This document shows, one piece after another, positions 31,517 to 40,800 of a stretch of DNA of 64,000 nt. The notes under the pieces are model-generated. The model made no database searches. It saw only the letters and a program-made list of their open reading frames with translations, and was not told the origin of the DNA. Both the position numbers and the translations under genes were made by a program. Every line of letters begins with the position of its first letter. The first letter of the stretch is position 1. The DNA comes from Ornithodoros turicata (lineage: Eukaryota; Arthropoda; Arachnida; Ixodida; Argasidae), in NCBI RefSeq assembly GCF_037126465.1, contig NW_026999469.1, forward strand, positions 1 to 64,000, written 5' to 3'.

Positions 31517-33845
31517 TTAGTTATCTTTACGAGTCTTCCGTCTCTTTCTGGATGAACCGCCCTGATTGGAAGTTGTTTTGGCGGCATCACAGAGCAAGGC
31601 AACCTGATGGTCACTCTTCTTGTTATCTCTGGGCTGCAGCTCGCGGGACTGACGAGGGTCAACCAATTCCGGTAGAAGGTTATGCGTGTAGAACAGTTGA
31701 AGGTGGCCAATCATTTTGCTCCAGAAGCCATCATTTCTTTCGATCCTCTGGACAAAAATTTCTTCACCAGAATACACCACAAAAAGACAAAACTGACGTC
31801 GAGTGATGTGGAGCTGTCCCTGCACCTGATAGTGGTAGTCATGGTTTTCCTTCAACGAAGTATTACCAGAGTTATCAATAGTGCAAAAGGTGATTTTTTT
31901 GCCCGCACTCCCTCCACAGGGGTAAGGGACCGAGCCGAATAAGGGCACTTCACTTCCACGACGGTGTCGTCACCGACAAGCCCATCAGGTGTTGCAGCAA
32001 GGTATGCAAACTCCCGATCAACAACAAGGCCGCATGGTGAAACAGTCACCCCTAACTCATCCTGCAGCTTAGCAATTGCAATGGGCTCAGTGTCGCGACC
32101 AAATCGGAGAGCCTCAGTGTCAAAATGACCATAGAGCAAGGAACGAACAGTACTTGCACTGCTCGTTGCATCTCGCATCTTGCATACCTTGCCAAAATTA
32201 GAAGCGGTGAGTCGCTTTCGCCTCTCCTGCATCCACAAAGTTCTCGCTTCTTGACCTCGAGTATCAGCCTCGAGCTGCTCTGCATCTGGTTGGGAGAGCA
32301 CAAGGGAATCCTTGTACGCCGCAGCAGCTTCAACATAGTCATCTTGGTTCATGGCTGGGGCATCCACTATGGAACCATAGTGGTTGTCGCTGGAAGCACA
32401 CTTGCAAGGCGCACCTTCAAGTGAACGCTTACAGCGAGCAGCCCGAGAACTCCGATGCCTTATGCAAGCAGCACGAACAGCTGCTTTACGCTTCAGCATA
32501 ATTTTTGCATACTTCCCAGGGTGGTGCTGTACACTGCCTTATGTACAGCACGACGGTACCGCTTAGAGTTTAAAGACACAACAGCCCCTGAAGCCCGCAT
32601 TCCGAATGATCCCCTCTGGGAAAAGTTTATTCTTTTCCCACCAGAAAACTTCGCAACGAGAGAATTGAAATGCTCTGCAGCATTATTGTTAACGTCAAGG
32701 ATCAAGCTGCTACCATTGTTTGCCAAACGACTCATCGCTACAAGGATTTCATTGAAAAGTCCGCATTTCCTGAGCTCTGGGACGTGATTGACTTCCCCTT
32801 CTTTTGGACCACTGCAAAAGTAACCCGCACATTTTGCGTGGTCGCCGAACACATGGCGTGGCCCATTACGGCTATCAGCCACCAGGTTCCGAATCTGATC
32901 TTGTTTGCTGAACTCAGCCTGCTCTTTGCGATAGTGAATAGCCCTAGCAACTCCAACTCTTAGTAGAACAGCATTATCCATAAGTAGCTTCTTCAGCGAT
33001 GGGGGAATGAGAGTTGTTCTCTTTGCCAAAGAACTATCTCGAAGACGACTTACATAGTTTCGAAGAAGGTGGTTGCGACATTCTATCTTCTGAACTACCT
33101 GATGCTGGTACGATGCAGCTTCAAGAATTGACTTGTATGTGCTCGAACCACCGTCAGCGATCAACTGCAAGTACTTTACCCCGTGCAGCTCAATGCTGCG
33201 CCTGAAGCCTTCAACGACGATATCCTTCTCCATACTGGTAGAGCTGGTGTCCCGGTTCTTGAAGCACAGATGCTTTTTTGGGCTTGACCCTGCCTTGCAA
33301 CATGCGCACAGTGCACAAAATTTGTTCCGGACGCCTAGGAACAGTACTTTCTTTGTGCGGTACCCAACAATTACAGCCTGCAAAAACGAAAAAATGTCAG
33401 GATTGTATTCCACAAAACTCTACCGGCAATGACAATGTTTCCAGGAATTATGCATCTGTATGCGCATTGCACAAACTCATGCCACAGGATGTATACCACT
33501 CTAGTAAGTGTGTTTACCAAAAGACAGCAGTGCCGCTAATAGCACCAGAGGGGTCAACTTTTTCCTCCAAATAAATGCTCATAGTGTTCTTTCCGCAAAT
33601 GGTTGGCAAAGACTTCCTGTATATCCCGTCTGCCAAGCGGTGTGCAAGATAAATCCTTCTTTTTCGGGCACCTTTATTTAGTGTAGATAACAATATTTAC
33701 TTACCAAGCCAGAAAGAGCGTCGTACTTGTTCTTGTATGAACGTTTGCACCAAGCACCATCTGCAACGACCGTAATTATAGGAAAACCGTCAGCATCGAT
33801 GTCCCCAGCCTCCCTATCTAACCAAGCTTTCTCAATGGCTGCTTT
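31517..33845 (-). pseudogene. Mutator-like transposase joined to YqaJ-type exonuclease
   Basis: Minus strand, two coding exons. Exon 1 (about 33845-33705) has KAWLDREAGDIDADGFPIIT and VVADGAWCKRSY (first catalytic Asp) and ends at a GTAAGT donor. A 327 bp intron ends in TTTTTGCAG, and exon 2 starts at 33377 with AVIVGYRTKKVLFLG, then LIADGGSSTYKSI (second Asp) and NNAAEHFNSLVAKF...KRINFSQRGSF (catalytic Glu region). The frame then shifts near 32520 and continues with a Cys-rich linker, KRLTASNFGKV and a YqaJ nuclease core: FGRDTEP, ATPDGLV, VVEVKCPY (PD-ExK). A second shift in a 7-T run near 31893 leads to YHYQVQGQLHIT and LLPELVDPR. The 5' end is cut by a Penelope element. The frameshifts could be decay or, for the homopolymer, an assembly error. 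Confidence 0.8.
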
Positions 33846-33901
33846 TCTCCCTCCCCCCCAAAAACCAGACACCCTCCCCCCCAAAAAAAAGATATATATA
33901 T
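33846..33901. repeat. C-rich/AT simple sequence at the Penelope border
   Basis: TCCCTCCCCCC, ACACCCTCCCCCC, an A run and (AT)5 separate the transposase exon from the Penelope 3' end. Microsatellites at the target are common for Penelope-like elements. Confidence 0.6.
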
Positions 33902-33989
33902 AGTTGTGGAAGGAAAAAGACGCGAACAACAGATTTTAGGGAAGTTAGAAACACTAGTTCATTTAATGGGCAGAAATTAAAAGTTGAAT

Positions 33990-34040
33990 AGCGACGGCGT
34001 CGACGTTTCGACAGTGGCACTGTCTTCGTCAGGACAAAAG
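33990..34040 (-). ncRNA. Candidate hammerhead ribozyme of the Penelope element
   Basis: On the minus strand CTGACGA (34032-34026) is followed by a short hairpin GACAG-TGCCA-CTGTC, then GAAA, then the palindrome ACGT and GTC, the order of the hammerhead core (CUGANGA, stem II, GAAA, short stem III, cleavage at GUC). GTC just before CTGACGA can pair with GAC just after the cleavage site as stem I. Penelope-like elements are known to carry minimal type I hammerheads with a palindromic stem III. Activity is inferred, not shown. Confidence 0.72.
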
Positions 34041-34285
34041 ATGCGCAGGGGGTTACAGATTGCTTACATAGGTTTGGTGTGTGACGTCATCATCGGTACA
34101 AGGCACGCCACAGGTGGTTGTTGGTGAGGGAGGTACGGGAATATTCCAGAAGGTCAAGTCCGGGTGGTGAGGTCATTCTCCTTTGCTCCCTCTCCGTATT
34201 TGGGATTCCTAGGCAGGGTAAGTGCTGCTTCCGACTTTGCTGGAAAAAAAAAGGAAAAAAAAGGAACGGAAAGAAAGAAGCTCAA

Positions 34286-37200
34286 CTAGGCGGCCAGATT
34301 TCTTACCGTTGACAGTGCTCCGAGATCTTCGTTAATGGTTGATTGGAATTTGTGAATGAGATAGGATTCGCGTTGTTCTCTGCACCGATCTGAACTAAAA
34401 TTTGACTGGAGAATAAAGAGTGACACATTATTTAGGGGATGACCTGGTTGTTTGAAATGACGAGAGACCGGGAGGTTTGGCTTTTTTGTAACGTCAGACC
34501 GGTGGTTGTTGAACCTGATCCGAAATGATGTTTTGGTCTGAACTACGTATTGAGCTTGGCACATGTCGCACTGAATGATATAAATGACGTTAGATGAATT
34601 ACAGTCAAAGTCACCATTAATTTTGACGGAAAAATTAGAATTAGTGCTTTTAAGTACTTGGCCGCTTTGCATTAGTTTGCATATTTGACACCTGCGACCA
34701 TCGCACGGGCGGCAACCGGTTCCTGGATGTGCTGGCTGCACTCTAAATCTTTTCACACCTTTAAAGGTGTAATACCGTGCATGGCACACGCCTTTTTAGG
34801 TGTAATTTTGGTAACATCATAATGGAGCACGGTTTCGCACAAATTTTCTTTACTCGAGTGTTGTCTGTCCTCCAAAAATTTAGTCTTGTAACATCTCAAC
34901 ATTGTTCAACAGTATTGTAGACACTTGCGCGTGCTCGATTATCGATAGCGATGTATATATGCATTAGCTCGTACCGACGATATCCAAGACATAATGAAAG
35001 CAAGATTTGCACTGACACTTGATCTTTAGTAATGCTTTCCGAATTTTGTAAAATATCATACTGGAGATGCAATGTTACGCAACCAGATTCAATGTGCATA
35101 GCGCACACCTTTAAAGGTGTGAAAAAGTTTACAGTGTGGCTAACCTTAGAGCTAACTAGATTATCGTGCAGGTTGCGTGCGCGCCTGTACGTAACCCGCG
35201 GTGGCTGAGGGAAAATTTGTCCCATGCGCTCTGATTGGAGAAGGATGCTGTGGTGACGGTTTAGTATACTGTTAACGCTTGGAATATTGCTGCTAAATGT
35301 TAAAATGAGGTTCACGGAACTATTATCAATCATGCATTTGTGGTTTTGGAACAGGGCTTTGCGATCTACTTTGCGGGCTCTGTTTAGTGCGTCGTCGACC
35401 AAATTAGGTGGAAATTGGCGATCGATGAATGTTTAAGTTCAGCTAGATTGCTGCTCAGGTCGTCGTCACTGGAACAGATACGCCTGTACCGAAGTGCCTG
35501 GCTGTAAGGGATGGCAAGTTTAGTATGACGCGGGTGACAACTGTTAAATGCTAGGTACTGTTGAGAGTCCGTAGGTTTACGGAACAGGTTTGTGGACAAG
35601 ACTCCGTTGGTTAACTTTACCTGGACATCTGAGGAGTTGATAGTGAAAGCGGAATACGAATGGGTGAACTTGATGGCCGGATGGGCTTGGTTAAAGTCGC
35701 CGATAAATGAGATTAGGTCATCTTCTGAGTGTGGCCACACCATGAAGATGTCGTCGAGGAACCGCTTGTAAAGCGCGCGCTCCTTTACGCGCTTGGACAG
35801 AAATTCCTGCTCTAGAGCTGCCATAAAAATGTTTGCGTAGTTTGGTGCCATTTTTGTACCCATCGCCGTGCCACTGACTTGCAAGTAGTGCTTACCGTCG
35901 AATTCAAAGTTGTTATTTTTGAGAATAAGATTGAGAAATGTGGATAGGACACAAGGATCGTAGGGGGTATCGGAATATTTTGAAAACGCCCTTTCAGCTG
36001 CAGCAATGCCATCTTCGTGGGGGATGTTGGTATACAGAGATGAAACGTCTAGCGTGACTAGCAGACTGGAAGGAGGGGGTTCACATTTACTTAATATTTG
36101 AAGAAAGTGATTGGTATCCTTAATGTAGGATGGTAGTTGCGGAGGTATATCTTTGAGAAGGTGGCCTACGAAGCTTGAGATGTTCTCAGTAGCTGTTCCG
36201 TTTCATGAAACTATGGGGCGCCCTGGATTTCCAGGTTTATGGATTTTAGGGAGCATGTAAAACCTGCCCGCTATGGGGTTTTTGGGGAGTAGATAGTCGT
36301 ACAGGGTGGTATCTATCATTTTTCTTGCCTTTAGAGATTTTAGACTGCGGATAACATCTGCTGTAATTTGCTCCGTAGGGTCAGTGTCGAGGAGTTTGTA
36401 AAATGATGCGCACGATAGTTGTTGAAGACCTTCGTTAACATGATTGTTTTTGTCCATTACTACGACTGCACCGCCTTTATCAGCTTTTTTTATGACTAAG
36501 TCGCTACGATTCTGAAGATCACAAAGGCTACGCTGTTCAGCTGGCGTTAGATTTGGTTTCGATTTCCGGTTGGATGATTCATTTTAGGCGTTAATGATAT
36601 CCTTCTGAACCGCACGTATGTACATGTCCAGAGCCTTTTCACGGTTAGCCTCTGGCGTAAAGTTGGATGGCGGTTTGAAAGGGTGGGGATCCGACTTAGG
36701 CTTATCATGAAAGTATTCCTTTAGACGTAGACGACGGGCGAAATTATCTAGATCCGGATGAAGCTGGTATTCATTTATTTTACTGTTATTTGGGCAGAAT
36801 GAGAGGCCACGGTTAAGAAGTGAGACCTCTGAGTCGGTAAGTGTGTGGGAAGATAGATTAATGACATTATGGAACTTTTTGGATAACACACGTGCAGGAG
36901 AGGTTGCAGTAGTGGAATCTACTTTTTTGGCAAGAATTTGCTGATCTAGCGATGGCATAGAAGTGGTACATGTACTCTTAATATGGTCACACTCCTCAAC
37001 TGGTGCACTTTGTTCAAGGGTAACTAGTGCATTAACGTTGTCCCTGACTAATTTTCTTCGTTTAGCATTGAGCATTGCCTCTTCCCTGTCTTTTGCGTAC
37101 TGTACTAATTCTGCCTGATGGTTGTCACTTAAGACGGATTTACAATCAATAATTTTTGCCTGCTGGGATGATTGGTCTATAGCTTCTTCACAGTGGGATA

Positions 37201-37465
37201 TTAGCACGTCGATTAACGCGGTAGAAGCATTTTTGAGGATCTCGTCCCACTTGTACTGATGTGCAGAGTTTAGGGGAAATGTGGGTTTAAGGTTAATGGT
37301 GAGACCCTTAGGAATTTTGTCCTGAGCTTTATAGAGTTGTAAAGTGGTGCGATGGGAATCATAGCGTACTTATTTATCGGTTAGCTTACGAAGTTCAAAG
37401 AAAGCTCGCGTACTTGGGGGAGTTTCACAATTAAAATGGGAAGAGGTACGCTCACCGGCGGTTAG
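34286..37465 (-). pseudogene. Penelope RT-GIY-YIG protein, copy 1 (disabled)
   Basis: Starting after the TGA at 37468-37466 the frame reads TAGERTSSHFNCETPPS and later VINLSSHTLTDSE, LLNRGLSFCP (family-typical N-terminus), ADKGGAVVV (RT), RFYMLPKIHKPGNPGRPIVS, LLVTLDVSSLYTNIP and the FLDD box (RFLDDIFMVW). The C-terminus has VIYIIQCDMCQAQY then VVQT instead of the expected VGQT of the GIY-YIG nuclease, and HFKQPGH. In-frame stops lie at 37372-37370, 36586-36584 and 36205-36203. The frame shifts near 35400, and a 398 bp MITE interrupts the linker at 34739-35136. The element would copy itself by target-primed reverse transcription. Confidence 0.88.
34739..35136. mobile_element. 398 bp MITE inside the Penelope ORF
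   Basis: Ends CACTCTAAATCTTTTCACAC and (inward) CACTGTAAACTTTTTCACAC, both followed by CTTTAAAGGTGT, make a TIR of about 32 bp. Aligning with Penelope copy 2 at about 39140 shows the protein continuing SSKVS-QPAHPGTG without it. TGGCT next to both ends may be the target duplication, though the alignment leaves this ambiguous. No ORF of its own. Confidence 0.82.
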
Positions 37466-38179
37466 TCAGTCCAGCGTCGATGGTCTTGTGTTCTCCCGTC
37501 GTCGTTCCAGGGCAGCTGCCTCTTGGGGGGTAGGCCACGCTGGATCCGGGACAGCTGCCGCAGCAGGTCGGCGTGACGGTAGGAGACGTCGAAGTCGTGG
37601 GAGCAGGTCGTGCAGATGTCGGCTGATCGTCCGGACTCCCTCGAAGTTCGGATGGAGGCCGTCGGCTGCAAGGACCTGGGTAGGTCGTCGTCGGTGGAAT
37701 CCGTGGTCCAGCTAGCAGAGGTTAGTTGAGTTCCGGCAAAGCTGGACCAGTCGGCGGTTGAAGTCGAAGGCCCGCGGGTTGCACTGGAAGTCCCTGCGCC
37801 TGTCGATGAAACGGCGGCGTCTGTTATGCGAGCGAGGAAGCACTAGAGTACAAACCACCATTTCAATTCTGCCACGTGCCCGGATTTTGTCGAGGAGTCG
37901 ATGGTAGTGGGGGAGTGCCTGCTGGGGGTCCAAGAGTGGCATGTCGTTGGTTCCACAGTGTAGAACCACGACGCGCACACTTGGCGGCAGCAAGTCCACT
38001 TCCTCCAAGAAGTCCATGATTCTTCCTCCGCTTCGGGATACGAACATGGTCGGCATTGGTCGAGACCTGGGATCAAAATGATGGTGTAAATATTTGGTCT
38101 GAGAATCTCCAAGAACAGCAATAACGGGGGCAAAAGAAGGATACTTCCTGGCAATCTGTCCTTGTCTTGCGGTGGCCAT
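37466..38179 (-). pseudogene. SGNH hydrolase domain in frame upstream of Penelope RT
   Basis: From an ATG at 38179 the minus strand reads APVIAVLGDSQTKYL (block I, GDS with the nucleophile Ser), SRSGGRIMDFL (block II Gly), VVVLHCGTNDM (block III, GTND) and, after a TAG at 37714-37712 in the same frame, LAADGLHPNFEGVRTIS (block V, Asp and His). It ends at the TGA 37468-37466, directly followed in the same frame by the Penelope N-terminus. So all four catalytic blocks are present, interrupted by one stop. SGNH esterase domains are known in ORF1 proteins of some CR1-like LINEs; a link to Penelope-like elements would be unusual. Whether it belongs to the element is inference from frame and adjacency. 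Confidence 0.72.
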
Positions 38180-38249
38180 TGTAGAAACGTAGGTCGAGGG
38201 AAGTACAAAAGTCAAACGGCCACGAAGTTTTACAGTTGTGGAAGGAAAA

Positions 38250-39477
38250 AACATCCCCCATGAAGGTGGCATTGCTGCAGCTGAAAGGGCGTTTTCAAAA
38301 TATTCCGATACCCCTACGATCCTTGTGTCCTATCCACATTTCTCAATCTTATTCTCAAAAATAACAACTTTGAATTCGACGGTAAGCACTACTTGCAAGT
38401 CAGTGGCACGGCGATGGGTACAAAAATGGCACCAAACTACGCAAACATTTTTATGGCAGCTCTAGAGCAGGAATTTCTGTCCAAGCGCGTAAAGGAGCGC
38501 GCGCTTTACAAGCGGTTCCTCGACGACATCTTCATGGTGTGGCCACACTCAGAAGATGACCTAATCTCATTTATCGGCGACTTTAACCAAGCCCATCCGG
38601 CCATCAAGTTCACCCATTCGTATTCCGCTTTCACTATCAACTTCTTAGATGTTCAGGAAAAGTTAACCAACAGAGTCTTGTCCACAAACCTGTTCCGTAA
38701 ACCTATGGACTCTCAACAGTACCTAGCATTTAACAGTTGTCACCCGCGTCATACTAAACTTGCCATCGCTTACAGCCAGGCACTTCGGTACAGGCGTATC
38801 TGTTCCAGTGACGACGACCTGAGCAGCAATCTAGCTGAACTTAAACATTCATCGATCGCCAATTTCCACCTAATTTGGTCGACGACGCACTAAACAGAGC
38901 CCGCAAAGTAGATCGCAAAGCCCTGTTCCAAAACCACAAACGCATGATTGATAATAGTTCCGTGAACCTCATTTTAACATTTAGCAGCAATATTCCAAGC
39001 GTTAACAGTATACTAAACCGTCACCACAGCATCCTTCTCCAATCAGAGCGCATGGGACAAATTTTCCCTCAGCCACCGCGGGTTACGTACAGGCGCGCAC
39101 GCAACCTGCACGATAATCTAGTTAGCTCTAAGGTTAGCCAGCCAGCACATCCAGGAACCGGTTGCCGCCCGTGCGATGGTCGCAGGTGTCAAATATGCAA
39201 ACTAATGCAAAGCGGCCAAGTACTTAAAAGCACTAATTCTAATTTTTCCGTCAAAATTAATGGTGACTTTGACTGTAATTCATCTAACGTCATTTATATC
39301 ATTCAGTGCGACATGTGCCAAGCTCAATACGTAGGTCAGACCAAAACATCATTTCGGATCAGGTTCAACAACCACCGGTCTGACGTTACAAAAAAGCCAA
39401 ACCTCCCGGTCTCTCGTCATTTCAAACAACCAGGTCATCCCCTAAATAATGTGTCACTCTTTATTCTCCAGTCAAAT
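38250..39477 (+). pseudogene. Penelope-like element, copy 2, truncated at both ends
   Basis: Starts inside RT at PHEGGIAAAERAFSKYSDTP, shifts frame, then reads MQVSGTAMGTKMAPNYANIF, RFLDDIFMVW and, after the same frameshift near 38875 as in copy 1, the linker and GIY-YIG part with intact YVGQTKTSFRIRF. It stops abruptly at FILQSN where copy 1 continues FSSDRCREQRESY. It lies head to head with copy 1 and differs by scattered substitutions (for example TINFLDVQEK versus TINSSDVQVK). Confidence 0.88.
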
Positions 39478-39837
39478 TAGCCTTATGAGCGTCTTGAGAG
39501 CCGCTGAAACCGCAAGCGATAGTGGTTGCTATGGGTGACAAGCACTCTTTCCTGTCGCCCAGCGGCAACCCGCAGGCAGTTTCTGCACGCACGTGCGTAC
39601 CACATATGTGGGTACAGAACCTAACGGCAGGTTTGTCAGGTATGGTCGAAGTACTGCCCAATATTTCTTTCAGGATCATTTTGGAAAACTTGTGATAACA
39701 CACTACAGTATAAGCGCATCCACCAAATTGATCAGTCGCATTCGTCGTTAGACATCAACCCTATAATCTCAATAGAGGCATGATCTATTTGTTGGATACC
39801 GGGCCGCTATCTGCCCTCCACGACAGCACTCTACTCG

Positions 39838-40372
39838 ATGAATCGTGAAACATGGTTACGCCTCTTTGAAGACAACTCTCAAACAAGGCTCAGACAACAC
39901 AAGGCTCTCAAGACAACAAACAACTCAGAAAGCAGGCGTGTCTGCAACATGCTGCGCACGCGAACACATCAATTCGCAAAACAATGTGCGCAGAAAATAT
40001 CTCCGCTGATATCTTGGACAGCGTTACAGCAGATTGCCTTTCACATTTTCTTAGTAACGATGATCGGAGAGTCGCAAAATGAAGTCTTTTGCATTTATTA
40101 CCTTTCTGGTGACGTTGCAAGTCATTCTCTCGCAACAGCCATGGGAGAAGTTCTCTACATCTGCCTGGTTCATCGACTACATGAACAAGCATTTCGGCGG
40201 CGACAGTCGCCTCTTAATCACTTATGTTAATGACTCCCAAATATGCAGCTCAGCACAGCTGGGTCTTCTCCCGTCTGACGCAGTTCCTCCGTCACCAGAT
40301 CGTCGTCACTGTCCAGGAACACTTCAAGAGTGACGATTTCCGGTGCAACGTTTCGCGAGCACTAAAAGTGAT
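39838..40372 (+). pseudogene. IR pseudogene fragment, left arm of palindrome
   Basis: The ATG at 40079 opens MKSFAFITFLVTLQVILSQQ, the signal peptide and start of an IR like those at 11796 and 54552. After GGDSRLLITYVN the frame shifts, and homology ends near 40372 (RALKV). 39838-40078 is the leader with the upstream ORF MNRETWLRLFED. The rest of the receptor is absent. Confidence 0.82.
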
Positions 40373-40376
40373 TCCT

Positions 40377-40800
40377 GGACAGTGACGACGATCTGGTGAC
40401 GGAGGAACCGCGTGAGACGGGAGAAGACTCAGCTGTGCTGAGCTGCATATTTGGGAGTCGTCGCCGAAATGCTTGTTCATGTAGTCGATGAACCAGGCAG
40501 ATGTAGTGAACTTCTCCCATGGCTGTTGCGAGAGAATGACTTGCAACGTCACCAGAAAGGTAATAAATGCAAAAGACTTCATTTTGCGACTCTCCGATCA
40601 TCGTCACTGAGAAAATGTGAAAGGCAATCTCCTGTAACGCTATCCAAGACATAAACGGAGATATTTTCTGCGGATATTGTTTTGCGAATTGATGTGTTCG
40701 TGTGCGCAGCATGCTCTAGACACGCCTGTTTCCGAAGCCACTCAACACCGTCTTCAAACAGGCGTAACCATGTTTCACGATTCACCCAGTAAAGTGCTGT
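40377..40800 (-). pseudogene. IR pseudogene fragment, right arm of palindrome
   Basis: On the minus strand the ATG at 40582 opens the same protein start as the left arm (MKSFAFITFLVTLQVILSQQ), followed by a small deletion (HFGDDSQICSSAQ versus HFGGDS...) and a shifted frame. The leader continues to about 40800. The upstream ORF here has GTG in place of ATG and stops at the TGA that overlaps the IR start as ATGA. Confidence 0.82.

Larger units (their letters stand above)
33902..38230 (-). mobile_element. Penelope-like element, copy 1, with 5' SGNH domain
   Basis: The minus-strand element runs from an SGNH-hydrolase region (from 38179), through an RT (about 37465-34740) and a GIY-YIG endonuclease, to a 3' region holding a hammerhead-like motif. 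The word AGTTGTGGAAGGAAAAA occurs at 33902-33918 and again at 38231-38247, so it brackets the element. The copy is dead: five in-frame stops, a frameshift and a MITE insertion. Confidence 0.82.

Noticed and set aside
37488..37715. Plus-strand Arg-rich ORF
   Set aside because: It is the antisense shadow of the SGNH domain end on the minus strand.
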